From positions 853,501 to 917,500 of the forward strand of contig JAZDSV010000001.1 of the NCBI GenBank assembly GCA_036784855.1: a stretch of DNA of 64,000 bases, read 5' to 3'. Shown in pieces: positions 43,284-53,989 of the stretch. Within the stretch, counting starts at the first letter, position 1; every line of letters begins with the position of its first letter. The translations under genes and the position numbers were made by a program. Under the pieces are notes generated by a model. It was not told the DNA's origin and made no database searches. It was given only the letters and a program-made list of their open reading frames with translations. The DNA comes from Aphelidium insulamus (taxonomy: Eukaryota > Aphelidiomycota > Aphelidea > Aphelidiaceae).

Positions 43284-45350
43284 CTATTTCTGCTTCTGCT
43301 CCGCCTTGATGCGCTTCTTTAAGCGGCTATGTATGTACACAGCAATTAGTATCCAACAATAACCCCCTCACATATATGTACCTGGGCTTGGGCAGCGCCA
43401 GCATCCACTCGGCAACATCGCAGCCAGACTCGCGCATCACATTGGCAATGCTGTGTAGACACTTAGAAGAGGACTCACACACTCAATTACACAATATACA
43501 CATAAGTTCGCAGGCGAACACGATATACACACACAATTACACAATATACACATACGTTCGCAGGCGCGGCGCATCCTCCTTGGTAAAGTAGGTGATGGCC
43601 TTGCCGCGGCGGCCAGCACGGCCCGTACGGCCGATGCGGTGGATGTAGCTGGCGGCCGACTGCGGGAAATCATAGTTGATCACCAAGTTGACGCCCTTGA
43701 AGTCGATGCCGCGGCCGATCAAGTCTGTGGCGATCAGCACCCAGGTGGTGCCACAGCGAAAGTTCTTTATCGCCGCATCGCGCTGCATGAGTTTATTTAA
43801 CAGTCAGCAATATACAGCACAAAAAACGATATATAAATCAAACATGCCTGGGCCAGGGTGCGGTCGGCGTGGATGACATCGACGTTGATGCCGTCATAGA
43901 CCAGCGCGTGGAACAGTTCCTTGGCGCGCGGGATAGAGTCGACGAATATGAGACAGGGCGGGCGGAATCCCTGCTGAATCATCTGCCGCACCGCCACCAC
44001 CTTACCCTCCTCCTGTCCCACGTAGAGCAGCTCCTGGTCAATCAACTCGGTGGCGGCATTGCGCTGGCCAACCACCACGCGCACAGGGTCACGCATCACA
44101 TTGCCCGCCAGGGTCTCGACCTGGGGCGACAAGGTGGCGCTGAATATGGCCTTGGTGATGCGGGGATTCTGGCAGGCGGCCAGTATCTCGTCCAGCTGCT
44201 CAATGAAGCCCATCTCGAACAGCTTGTCGGCCTCATCCACCACAAAGTGCACCACGCTGAAGTTAATTTTTGTAAGATGTGTTAAAAGGCATTCAATTTG
44301 AATCTAACGCACCTGTTGAGATCAACCGCTTCCGACTTTAGGGCATTGACCAGTCGCAGGGGCGTGCTCACAAGTATATCTACATACATACATGTATCAA
44401 CGTAATCTATAATACAACTACACACAGCATACCAAAGCACTTTTCAGTGTGGCCCACGTTGGACTTTGTTAGCATGCTGACGCGAATGCCATTGACACAG
44501 AGCCGTTCGCACTCGCGCAGGATCTGCTGCGCCAACTCCCGTGTGGGCGACACAATCACCGCGCGGATCCCGGCGGTCTTGCATCGTTGTTGCAGCGAGT
44601 GCAGCAGCGGCACCAGGAAGGCGGCGGTCTTGCCGGACCCGGTGGGCGCGCATGCAATCAGGTCACGGCGCGCCAGCAGCACGCTCATAGCCTGCATCTG
44701 GATGGCGGTGGGTGCCGTGTAGCCGGATGCCTGGATCTTGTTGCACAGACGCGGTGAGATGATGTTCTGTTGGCGCAGCTGTTGGAATGAGCGGAACGGC
44801 GCCGGCACGTCATTCCCGTACACTTTGATGCGGTGCCGTTTGCGAAAGACATTCAGCTGTGGAGGCTGTGAATATGTGCAATATACACACATGCAGTGGG
44901 TGTCTGCATACCTGCTCATCGGTGGCAAAGTCCGAGATTTCCGCATCAGTGTCGGCGTGGACTTTGGCATCATCATCATCATCATAGTTGTCAGTGTGTT
45001 CAGTATCAGGGACGCGAGCAGACGCGTCGCCATCACCGCCTAGATCCTCTGCTTTACCCGCCGCGTCCACAGCATTGGCATTCGCAGTAAGCACCAGGCG
45101 CGTATGCTGTTCACCCTCTGCACGTGGCTGCGTGGCAAAGAAATCGATATCGGGCAGCGGTGCCGTGGACTGGCCGGCACAGAGTGCAGCCCGAGTGCGC
45201 TTGGCCTATATTGGCAGGGAGGTGTGAGCAGCACACACGGCGCGCGAGTACATATAACACGCGGCACACCTTTTCAAATATCTGGTGGTCATCACGGAAG
45301 CGCCGCTTGTCAAAGCGCACACCGGTGCCCAACGCCGCAAAGACGTCCAT
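43284..45350 (-). CDS. ROK1: DEAD-box RNA helicase ROK1/DDX52
   Basis: Ribosome biogenesis helicase (18S rRNA processing). ATG at 45350 ([19 protein letters not shown]), an acidic N-terminal region, then [18 protein letters not shown] typical of ROK1. Motifs: PTAIQMQAM (Q), [13 protein letters not shown] (I), SPTRELAQQ (Ia), [10 protein letters not shown] (II, DEAD), [11 protein letters not shown] (III, SAT), [17 protein letters not shown] (IV), [17 protein letters not shown] (V) and [13 protein letters not shown] (VI). It ends in a basic tail, [12 protein letters not shown]. At least seven short introns interrupt it. The VDxIPRAKEL and DLIGRGIDF details separate it from other DEAD-box proteins. 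Confidence 0.94.
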
Positions 45351-45504
45351 TTGTACGGAGACGTGGAAGCGGGGTGGAGAAAATGTATGAAAGCGGGATC
45401 TCTGGTGTGTTTATTTCTCGGGCGTGTTTATTTCTCTGGCATTGATTATTTCTCTGGCATTGACTGTTGGGAGACTTTTTTAGTATTCGTCGGCAGCGCG
45501 TTCT

Positions 45505-46887
45505 TCAACCTCGCCACCACGATTGCCACCTATAGTCGCCGGTGTTGTCGTCGGCGTCCAGCGCGTCCTTCGCAGCACACGATTCGGTCTTCGTGGCTGC
45601 CAGATAGCGCTGGAACTTCTCCAACACGCCCGTGCACGTTCTGGGCGGCTGTCCGCGGATTTCGCCGACAACAAAGCGGCGGTTGACATGGAGGTCGCGC
45701 GCGTAGCTGTACAGATTGCGCACGTTTTCCGCCTCAAACGTGGCCAGAAACGAGACCAGCAGGAATGTGAACAGCGCGGCCTGGAGCTGCAGCTGCGGCA
45801 CCGTGTCAATGGTGAGGTCGGCTGTGTGATGCACGCCAATTAGGCGGGGTAGCGCGGTCAATGCACGGCGACACGGCGTGCTCGGCAAACAGATCTCGGC
45901 CACTTGTGGCGACAACACAATCGCCACCCAGAGCAGCAGGGTGTGAATAATTATCGAAGCGCCCAGCACCACCGGCGCCACTGCTTTCGTATTGTGTAGC
46001 ACCAGGTCAGAGCACCGTTTCGTGCTCTGTTTCAGCAAAGCTTCCTCTCGCGATATGGCAGCCTGGGTGCGGTAGACAAGTTGCTTGGTGAACGCGTCAT
46101 TGTCGGGCAGGTGATACACTCGCAGCACCTCCAAGTTGTACTCGACGTTCTCGGCAGCATGCGCGGACTGGCAGTTGAGCGCGTCAATGACTGCCTGTGC
46201 ATTGTCCAGTTCACTTAGATGCAATTCGGCAAAGTATGGGTGCTGTCCCTCGTCGCAGGCCGGACAGGTGTCTGGAGAGCCGCGGAGTAGAGCCGCGGCG
46301 CGACTGTAGCTGACGACCTGGTTGCGACCACATGACAGCAGCAATTCCGGACACTGTGCCGCATCATCATCATCATCATCATCATCGACAGCACTTTTCC
46401 CTGCAGCCACCGGACTAATGTTGACTACGCGGCCCTTGTGGTGCGCGAATTCCGGTGTACGACGTTGTGCCACGACCGAGAACTGCTTGCTGTATGCGAG
46501 AACGTCTCGATGTTTGCCGAACTTCTCGCACCACACCGCCATGTTGTATGTTCCTTCCTCGACCGGCGCGTAGGCAATCACCTGGAACACGGTGCCGGCC
46601 GCCAGTGTAGCTGTAGCGTCGGAGGGTCCCATGCCATCGGGAACTTTGCCAAAATAGAGCGGTTCCGTGTGGGCCACATTGTGCAAGCGTACTTCGTCAT
46701 ATCTGCTATTTCCAATGATTGATACGGATATGCGCGAGCACATTACACCTTTCGGGTACACTTTCTGAACGTCCAGCTTCATTGCAAGGCGCTGGCTGGG
46801 GTAGAATTTGAATTTGGTGGCAGCTGCTTCGACGGCCATGGCTGCCATAGCCGCGATAAACAACCACATAACGGTGATGGAGTGCAT
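45505..46887 (-). CDS. Membrane-protein family, member 1 (unrecognised family)
   Basis: Single exon, 460 residues. Signal peptide (VMWLFIAAMAAMAVEAAA); an N-terminal conserved block FYPSQRLAMKLD then GVMCSRISVSI; a β-rich part with VFQVIAYAPVEEGTYNMAVW; NISPVA; an Asp run encoded by (GAT)n; a cysteine motif SPDTCPACDEGQHP; and LEVLRVYHLPDNDAF. Two C-terminal hydrophobic segments follow (VVLGASIIIHTLLLWVAIVL and LQAALFTFLLVSFLATF), then a cytosolic-looking CTGVLEKFQRYLAATKTESC. Three paralogues lie nearby (47552, 53990, 57458); it is closest to 47552 and divergent from it. I know no family with this architecture. A cell-surface receptor or adhesion protein is inferred. Confidence 0.8.
   Translation of the reverse strand: MHSITVMWLFIAAMAAMAVEAAATKFKFYPSQRLAMKLDVQKVYPKGVMCSRISVSIIGNSRYDEVRLHNVAHTEPLYFGKVPDGMGPSDATATLAAGTVFQVIAYAPVEEGTYNMAVWCEKFGKHRDVLAYSKQFSVVAQRRTPEFAHHKGRVVNISPVAAGKSAVDDDDDDDDAAQCPELLLSCGRNQVVSYSRAAALLRGSPDTCPACDEGQHPYFAELHLSELDNAQAVIDALNCQSAHAAENVEYNLEVLRVYHLPDNDAFTKQLVYRTQAAISREEALLKQSTKRCSDLVLHNTKAVAPVVLGASIIIHTLLLWVAIVLSPQVAEICLPSTPCRRALTALPRLIGVHHTADLTIDTVPQLQLQAALFTFLLVSFLATFEAENVRNLYSYARDLHVNRRFVVGEIRGQPPRTCTGVLEKFQRYLAATKTESCAAKDALDADDNTGDYRWQSWWRG
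46364..46389. repeat. (ATC)n trinucleotide repeat coding for Asp run
   Basis: Eight consecutive ATC/GAT units within member 1 of the membrane-protein family. The paralogue at 47552 has only three Asp at the same place, so the run has expanded or contracted since duplication. Confidence 0.85.
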
Positions 46888-47340
46888 TGTGGTCTGCTAC
46901 GGATTTGAAGTGGAGATGAATTCAGCCATACTGACCTATTTATAGGCGTGTGAGTTGGCTTACTAAGCATTGGTGGCGCCGTCGCCTCCTTGTAACACAC
47001 TTGTGACAATCATGGGTGCATAACACACACACACACTTGTGTGGGTAACATAAATAAAGGTAGTATGTAATTAAATAAGACATAGACGAGTATATAGTTG
47101 TGTAGCTGGATTTGGTTGACGTCAAGCTGCTTAAAAAAGCTAACGCTATAGTGTAGCCGATATGATATATTGACACTATAATATTAACTATATAAATTTA
47201 CTATATTGCTGCTGAGTTTGCTTCCATTAAGCTATAATAGATGGGTCTCAGGTGACAAAAATTGGTGATAATGCATAACATTATTTACGTCAAATCCCCA
47301 TGCATGTGCATGTCAAACACCTGCTAGGAACCGGTGGTGA

Positions 47341-47375
47341 TATATTCTCTGTGGTAAAGTATCACAGAGAATATA
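47341..47375. promoter_or_regulatory. Perfect 13-bp inverted repeat between two divergent paralogues
   Basis: TATATTCTCTGTG at 47341–47353 and its exact reverse complement at 47363–47375, with a 9-nt spacer. It lies in the 664-bp gap between the divergent starts at 46887 and 47552. A dimeric regulator's operator-like site would fit; a decayed element end is the alternative. The remainder of the gap is AT-rich with no gene. Confidence 0.6.
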
Positions 47376-47551
47376 CTGTGAAGATCTAAACGTACTACTA
47401 CTACTGAATAGCTTCCTTTGCAAATGAATGGCTGTGCTGTCAGATGGGGACTTTTAGTGAGCTCAATGTCGATATCCAAGTAATATCTACCAACTTGACA
47501 CTTGAAACGCCACACTTGTAAAGGCAACTCTCTCTGTGAGCGATACGATAA

Positions 47552-48982
47552 ATGCACTCGACTACCGTGAAATGGATGATTATTATTGCCGCCCTGACGG
47601 CCCTGGCTGTTGACGCGCGCAGGCAATTCTTCACGCCCAGCCAGCGCATTGCCATGAAGCTGGACCTGACGGAAAAGTTTCCCAAAGGAATCATCTGCGC
47701 GCGGCTCTCTGCATCGTTCCGCGGGGCCAACCTGCACCGCAGCAGTATACATGTGCGCGACGTGGCACACACGGAACCGCTGCAATTTGGCGCGGTGCCT
47801 GCGGGAATGAGACGCACGGACGCGACGTATCGCCTGGCCGTTGGCACGGTGTTCCAGGTGATTGCGTACGCGCCACCGGTGTACGGCACATTTGTCGTGG
47901 AAGTACTGTGCGAGCATTACGGACGTTTACGCACACGCAGCGACATTGTGGCCCACAGCCACGAATTCTCGGTCGTGGTCAGCGCTGTCACGGGAGCCCA
48001 TTCTCACAAGAAGGGCCGCATAGTCAACATTAGTCCGGTGGCTGGTGGCAGCACCGCTGATGATGATGCAGCACAGTGCTCAGAATTGCAACTTACGTGC
48101 GGTCGCAGCCAGGTCAGCTATGTTGCCGCGGCGGCGCTACTTCGCGGCTCTCCAGACACCTGTCCGGCCTGCGACGAGGGACAGCACCCAGACTTTGCCG
48201 AATTGCACGTGGACGAGTTAGACAATGCACAGGCAGTCATTGACGCGCTGAACTGCCAGTCCGCCCAGGCTGCAGAAGACGCCGAGTACAACTTGGAGGT
48301 GCTGCGAGTGTATGACCTGCCCAACAATGCCGCATTCGCCCAGCAACTTGTCTACCGCACTCAGGCCGCCATTTTGGAACATGAAGCTTTACTCAAGACG
48401 GCCATGTCCACATGCTCGGCCCAGTTGCGGCATAAGGCACAAACAGCGTTCCCGCTGGTGCAGTGGGGAGCTGCGTTCTTACTTCATGCCATGGCACTAG
48501 TTACTGGGATCATTTTCTCTCAGGATGTGGCCGAGTCATGCACGGCACGGACTGCATGCAGACGTGCACTGCGCGCCATTCCCAGTCTGGTGTTGATTGG
48601 CATCCAGCCTTATAGCGAGACCTCATCCCTCGGCATGGACCCGATGCGCCGTGTCCAACTCACGGGCGTGCTCTTCATAACGCTGATGCTGGCCTATCTG
48701 GCCGCATTTCAGGGAGAAACCTTGCAAAATCTGTACGGAGACTATCGGGCACGCCGCGCGAATCGCCGACTAGCTCCTGGCAAAGTTGTTCGGCCGAGAA
48801 CTTGTGTCGGGCTCTTGGAGGCATTTCAACGATACGTGGCCGCGAGAAATACCGAGATTTGTGCTTTGAATGACGCCGACACCAACCGCGCGCCTGATGA
48901 TGAAAGTTTCGATCCAAATAATGCGCATCCTAGCATCGTTCTAGATGAGGCTGATGTGGTTCCGCAGATCGCCGTGATATGA
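47552..48982 (+). CDS. Membrane-protein family, member 2 (unrecognised family)
   Basis: Single exon, 476 residues. It follows member 1 closely: signal peptide (MHSTTVKWMIIIAALTALAV), FFTPSQRIAMKLDLT, GIICARLSASF, RDVAHTEPLQFG, VFQVIAYAPPVYGTFVVEVL, RIVNISPVAGG, SPDTCPACDEGQHPDFAELH, QAVIDALNCQSAQAAEDAEY, NLEVLRVYDLP, two hydrophobic segments (QWGAAFLLHAMALVTGIIF and TGVLFITLMLAYLAAF), then CVGLLEAFQRYVAARNTEIC and an acidic tail. The paralogues keep Cys positions and the FQRY(V/L)AA motif but diverge in loops. The divergent arrangement with member 1 indicates an inverted duplication. Confidence 0.8.
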   Translation: MHSTTVKWMIIIAALTALAVDARRQFFTPSQRIAMKLDLTEKFPKGIICARLSASFRGANLHRSSIHVRDVAHTEPLQFGAVPAGMRRTDATYRLAVGTVFQVIAYAPPVYGTFVVEVLCEHYGRLRTRSDIVAHSHEFSVVVSAVTGAHSHKKGRIVNISPVAGGSTADDDAAQCSELQLTCGRSQVSYVAAAALLRGSPDTCPACDEGQHPDFAELHVDELDNAQAVIDALNCQSAQAAEDAEYNLEVLRVYDLPNNAAFAQQLVYRTQAAILEHEALLKTAMSTCSAQLRHKAQTAFPLVQWGAAFLLHAMALVTGIIFSQDVAESCTARTACRRALRAIPSLVLIGIQPYSETSSLGMDPMRRVQLTGVLFITLMLAYLAAFQGETLQNLYGDYRARRANRRLAPGKVVRPRTCVGLLEAFQRYVAARNTEICALNDADTNRAPDDESFDPNNAHPSIVLDEADVVPQIAVI

Positions 48983-49103
48983 ATCTATGACAGTGCGTAA
49001 TAATAAATTTGGACTCTACATACTGATACAATGCAAAGCATTGAATACGACTCTACTAAGTACAATTTATAATCACGCAGTCGTCTAGGGAATAGTACAC
49101 ACA

Positions 49104-51855
49104 CTACGGAGCAGGATATGCCGGCTGCTGGTAGTTTAGGATTTGTGACAATGACGAAGTCTGCGATTGTGAATAAGAAGGTGGATATTACAAACTGATG
49201 ATTTGGCAAACGCACCTCGGCAGTGTGATACTGACTCTTTCCGCCAAATGTGGCAGCCATTGGATACCCACCATGTTGCGGCTTTCCGCCTCCATCTGTG
49301 CCACCGGAACCAGCAGAAGCAGCCCCAGCATGGTACGCGCTGTTGGCATGCCCACTTGTGCCGGCAGATTGATCTTGATGAAATGACGGTTTGACATCGG
49401 CCACGTGTTCAAACGACTGATCGCGGCTCAGCAGAGGCAGGTTGACTATGTCTGCGTTGCTAGGCAGCCGCGGCAATGACGGCACACTTTGCGCCCGTGA
49501 CATGGGTCGACTGATGTCTTGTGCGTACGCCACGCCGAAATAGTGGCTCTGTTCCAGGTGGAAGTAGAGCGTCCCGTTTATCCAGTCGGGGTAGCGCAAC
49601 ATGCCCATCTTGCCGTAGTAGTTCAACTTTAGCAGCGCCAGATTCTTGGTGGTGGTGTACCAAATGTACTCGTCAATGAACAGGCGGAATGTTTGCCACG
49701 ATGCTGCATGTCATCAATACAGACCGATATACCGATTCCATCTACGCACCAAATGTAGACACCCCGCGCAGAGTCAAGTCACGCATTAGCTGAGTGGTGA
49801 ACAGGGCAAACTTGGTCACAAACTGCTTTGCGTAGAATTCCACCGCCACCATGTCGTAGTTTTCATGTATCTAATTGTCAGACTCATGATGTGATAAGTC
49901 AACACAAACCATGGGAAAGTTGATACTGCGCTGTATGAGGCTGTTGAGCCACGTGGTCCAGTTCTGCAGCGTTGCCTTCTTTCTCAGCATGGCCAGTATA
50001 TCCGTTTCCACTGCGGATATTACATTGAAGCTCTTGTGTATCTAACACACATACCGGCGTCAATGAACCCGTCTTGCCACTGCGCGGCCCAGCACACGTA
50101 CTCATTCACGGCCATAAAGTCCAGCTTCTTCCAGTCATTGATCAGGCGCCCCAACACTGCATCACTGCCGAGAATTGGTCGCATGCGAGACGCCACCAAC
50201 TGCAGATGGAGCACTCGTTTCAACGAGTGTGCAAACGCCGTCGCGACTATTCACAATTAGTCTTGTACATACACACAGCATTAGAAAACAAAAGTACCTG
50301 TAACTTTGACATTGCGGGTGGAGTCGGGCAGAACAGACACTGAAGCCGCGGTCCACTTGTCAAAGTTGTTCATCATCGCCTCGTACTGGTCCAGTGTGGT
50401 GTTGCCCCATGCCATGAGGGACTCGGCATAGCAAAAATTGAGTATCATCTACGGACGCATTAAAATGATTATCACGTTGATACAATCAAAACTTGCACTA
50501 TAAAAGTAAATGTCACAGTCGCCAATGTACTTTGACACGTAGGCACCGCCAAGCATGGGCAATAGTTCGTCCAGCAGCAGGCGCCAGAACGAGTGCATCA
50601 AGTCGGGAATCTGTGAGCATTATAATTTTTATCAACATAATATCAAAATCAAACGCACATGATGCACGTTGGTCAAGTTGAGTGCGCAAACCAGGTCGCC
50701 CAGATGATTCTTGTACATGGCCACGAATTCGTGGAACTGCTGCAGCGACACTCCCGGATCCATGGCGCTCTCATTCACCTCGGGCATCTCTGGCACAAAC
50801 AGAGTGTTCAAACGACCCTTGTGCGGATCATGGGCGGCCGGGTCGCTGCCGGTCGTGTTGAATGTGGCCTTCATTGTCACGGCGTACTTGTCGGGCAGCG
50901 GTCGATATGTGGCCGAGTTGCCACTGCCGCCACTGCCAGATGAACCCGAACCGGCGGCCTTGATCTTGCGCAACGGTTTCCTGCACACAGAATATATATT
51001 TATACAACATACACCTATAAAATGGCATTGAGCGTACGATTTGACTCCGGGCGGCATGGCCTTTACAAAGCACTCCATCTCGGGGTGGTCGGCCAGGTAT
51101 GAGCCGGCACGCACCTTGATGCCGTGATAGTGGTACTTGGACTGTCCACGCACACCCAGCCGCCGCGTAGCCACCACTTGGAACGTGGACCGCATCAGCT
51201 TGCCGAATGTCGCGGCATTCAGCGGCACAAATTTGTGGCTCTGTGCGTAGTCGTGGTACTCTTGGTACACTTGTTCGCGCGGCAAGTTCATCCCGTCCGC
51301 CAGCTGGAAGTTCTGATGCAGCCTGTCGATATGTGTTAGTATGTATATAGTAAATAAGTGTTCTTGCCAGTCAATGACAAACTGAGCGCTTGGACGGTAC
51401 ACTAGGAAGGCGGGATCGTGGCCCGGTGTGAGCAGGTTGCGGTCAATGCCCTTCAACTTGGCCGCATCAGCACTCAGCTGCTGTGTGGCCGCCGCGGGCA
51501 CTCCATTCTCTGTGCCGGCTGCCTGTGCCGCTTCATGTGGCTGTCCTTGTTGTAACTGTTGTAATTGCTGCTGTTCAGTGTCCGAGTTGAGCGCGGTGGC
51601 ACTCGCGCTGTCAGTGTCGGCAGCGCTGCCACTATCCCGCACAGCTGCAGCCGCCGATGTCATGGTCATGCAGACGGTCTTGGGCGGTGCGGAATCAGCA
51701 TCCCCGTCGCTGTAGTCTGTGGGCGAGAGTCGGTTGTTTGGCTGCTGGTGTGGCGCAGTGGCGGTCTCTTCCTCTTGTGGTAGTGCATCATCTGTGACAG
51801 GACCGGTGGACACCACATCCATTGCAGCCGCTGCCGAATCTGTATCTTCTTCCAT
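49104..51855 (-). CDS. RFX-family winged-helix transcription factor
   Basis: ATG at 51855 chosen (MEEDTDSAAAAMDVVSTGPV); the frame is open a little further 5' but without an ATG, so an upstream exon is possible. A Gln/Ala/Thr-rich N-terminus is followed by the RFX DNA-binding domain: QFVIDWLHQNFQLADGMNLP, REQVYQEYHDYAQSHKFVPL, NAATFGKLMRSTFQVVATRR and LGVRGQSKYHYHGIKV. A dimerisation region over several exons contains HEFVAMYKNHLGDLVCALNL, LMHSFWRLLLDELLPMLG, HLQLVASRMRPILGSDAVLG and YDMVAVEFYAKQF. It ends in a Gly/Ser/His-rich tail and NYQQPAYPAP. At least eight introns of about 45–60 nt. RFX factors drive ciliary genes in animals and cell-cycle or damage genes in fungi. With WDR92 in the same window, a ciliary role is possible but inferred. 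Confidence 0.92.
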
Positions 51856-52205
51856 CGGCTGTTGTTGTTGTTGATGTTGCTGGCTGGTGGTCACTGCGCG
51901 GTACGTAAGACTGTACTTGTCAGAGTGGGCAGTGCACGTACTCTCTGTGGAGCAGTGTAATGTATGGGAGTAAAGTGGGTAGCAGTCGGTACCGGGATGA
52001 ACGGTGGTGGCAGCCAGCTATGTATACTATATGTACAAGATATATATAGCGACTGGCGACCTGTCGCTGAGGAAAGAAAGGGGACGCTGGCGGCGAGTGC
52101 TCAACACACGCCACGCAACCGCAAACTTTGCCCGCGGCGACAAACAGACGGCCGGCATACAGAGTCATCCGCTGTGTGTCTATGTATGTATTATATGCGT
52201 GGTGC

Positions 52206-52658
52206 CTACTGGCACTGGCTGGCGGCATCAGCCTCCCCCGAGTCCACCACCCAGTCCAGACACAGACTCTTCGGCTCCCCGTCCCACGGCATAGCCTTCA
52301 CGAATGCCTGATGTGCCGGGTGTGGCCCGTACGCCCTCAGCGCCGCCTCATCCACAAACTTTGCGCGCAGCGCGTGTGTGTAGTCTGCGGCAACGGCACT
52401 CAGACACGCAATGAGTAATGGACACACACACCCTGCGAGCGGGCGGGGGAAATGCTGCGCCCGATGCTAATGTCCAGCACGCCGCCGATTTGCACCTTCA
52501 GGTCCAGGCAGCGGGCACGAAGCGCCTGCCACTCGACCGGTTGCAACTGTCGCAACTATGCATAATTATGGGGGGGGGGGAGTGAGACTGGGTGTGTGCG
52601 TGGTAGGTGCCGTACGGGAACCGACCCGCAGAAAGACCACGTGTTCAATATGTTGCAT
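52206..52658 (-). CDS. Stress-responsive α/β-barrel (Dabb) domain protein
   Basis: Three short exons on the minus strand from the ATG at 52658: MQHIEHVVFLR, then LRQLQPVEWQALRARCLDLK with VQIGGVLDISIG, then DYTHALRAKFVDEAALRAYG followed by HPAHQAFVKAM and LCLDWVVDSGE. The HVV start, YTHAL strand and YxxHPxHxxFV helix are the Dabb signature. Total is about 110 residues, normal for this dimeric fold. The first donor (GTCGGT) is weak and was chosen by frame. A run of 11 G lies in the first intron (about 52570–52580). Function in fungi and plants is mostly unknown; some act as cyclases. Confidence 0.8.
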
Positions 52659-53140
52659 TCTGCTGATGTTGATAGTTAGTTAACGATGATGCTCTTTACG
52701 TCACGGTATGCTTACACTCTGCCAATGCATTTCAAGCACGTCTGGTAGTAGTAATTTGTGTGCCGTCATCAAGAAGGATAGTTGTGGCAGACTAAGAGTG
52801 AGCCACTTCTGCATTCAACGTCATCATCGTAGTGATACAATGCACTGCATGGCACGGCATTCAAATTGGAGGAAACAGAGTGCGCGTCGAGACGAACTAG
52901 TGTGCAATAAGAATGGTGTACGCTTTAATACACCGACCGCAGAGTGCGCCAGCGTGATAAACCCTTCTCAATAAACATGGTTTATAATTATGGTCGCCTA
53001 TAGTCGATATTCTAATACCTTCTATCGCGAGGGTGCTAGTGGCGCTAATTCTAGCGTGCCAGTTGTCAGTGACAACGCCGAATGTGCGGCCCAGGCGATT
53101 TGGCAGGACTATTAATATCATCGCTCTTTTAGTACGAAAA
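52659..53140. other. Intergenic, no gene seen
   Basis: 482 bp between the divergent Dabb and secreted-protein genes. The last ~30 bp (GCTCTTTTAGTACGAAAA) recur upstream of the inverted copy at 55685–55705, so they are part of the duplicated unit. Confidence 0.6.
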
Positions 53141-53706
53141 ATGAAGGTATACATCAATATCGCCGCCGTTGCTTCCATCTTGACTGTCGTGACGGGCGAA
53201 TGTTTCGACACTTCCGCGCTGTCCAAGTGCTCCGATATCTCGATCAGGGTCCCAATATCTTCCGACACCAGTTTGGACTTGTACACTGCCAAGGTGATCA
53301 CCATGCAAAACACCATCAACAGGTGTGTGGGCAGACGTTTGAGATTGGTGCTACGCCGGCAGTTCGACAGTACATCTGTTACGGCGCGGCTGGTTTATTC
53401 ATGTCTACGGCCAAAAGCATCCCACCCCCAATTGACACGACATGCACGTCACCAGCTGCCGTGTACACGCTGTGCAAGTCGTCGTGTCTACTATACGTCA
53501 CCCAATTCAATGCTATTGTGAGTGACAAGTGTGGTGGGAACGCGACGAGTGTGACGGCAAACTCGGTCTCCTACTCCGTCTGTGACACGCTGGCCGATGG
53601 CGCCGACTGCACTCCATTTCCGGGAGTCAAGTCGGACGCCGCAAACACTGGTTTGTCCGCACTAGTGGGCACTTTGATGGCCGTGGTTTGTGCGCTGACC
53701 ATTTAA
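53141..53706 (+). CDS. Small cysteine-rich secreted protein, probably GPI-anchored
   Basis: ATG at 53141. Signal peptide (VYINIAAVASILTVVTG), then ECFDTSALSKCSDISIR and TSLDLYTAK. The rest is in another frame: VCGQTFEIGATPAVRQYICY, CTSPAAVYTLCKSSCLLYV, VSDKCGGNATSVTANSVSYS, CDTLADGADCTPFPGVKSDA, and a C-terminal hydrophobic tail (LSALVGTLMAVVCALTI) preceded by small residues, as in GPI signals. A 29-nt GTGATC...CAACAG segment would join the frames, though this is very short for an intron. About 11 cysteines give an elicitin-like look without a clear match. Partial copies lie at 55536–55705, 55875–56268 and 59678–59872. It is convergent with the membrane protein ending at 53990. Confidence 0.65.
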
Positions 53707-53989
53707 TGAGTGCAGTATCGTTCATGAGGCGAAGTAATAATATAACAGGTTATCACGAAAGCGTATTACTTTACAGGCTGCCTTATGCTGACACCACACC
53801 AACTGCCGTTCACTGCTGTAAAATGTCCGTTGCCGTAGAAATGTTGATGTGCTGTGTACATCCTGTTACGATAATGAACGTGACAACACTGAGCATAATA
53901 CATAATACCCGCCAAAACCTTTTGTATTGCTTATCTGTTTTATATTGATGAAATGAGTTGTCACGAGATTCGGCTGGGTAATCTGGAGG

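Noticed and set aside
47341-47375. Rho-independent terminator
   Set aside because: This is a eukaryotic sequence and the hairpin is AT-rich, between two divergent promoters, without a T tract.
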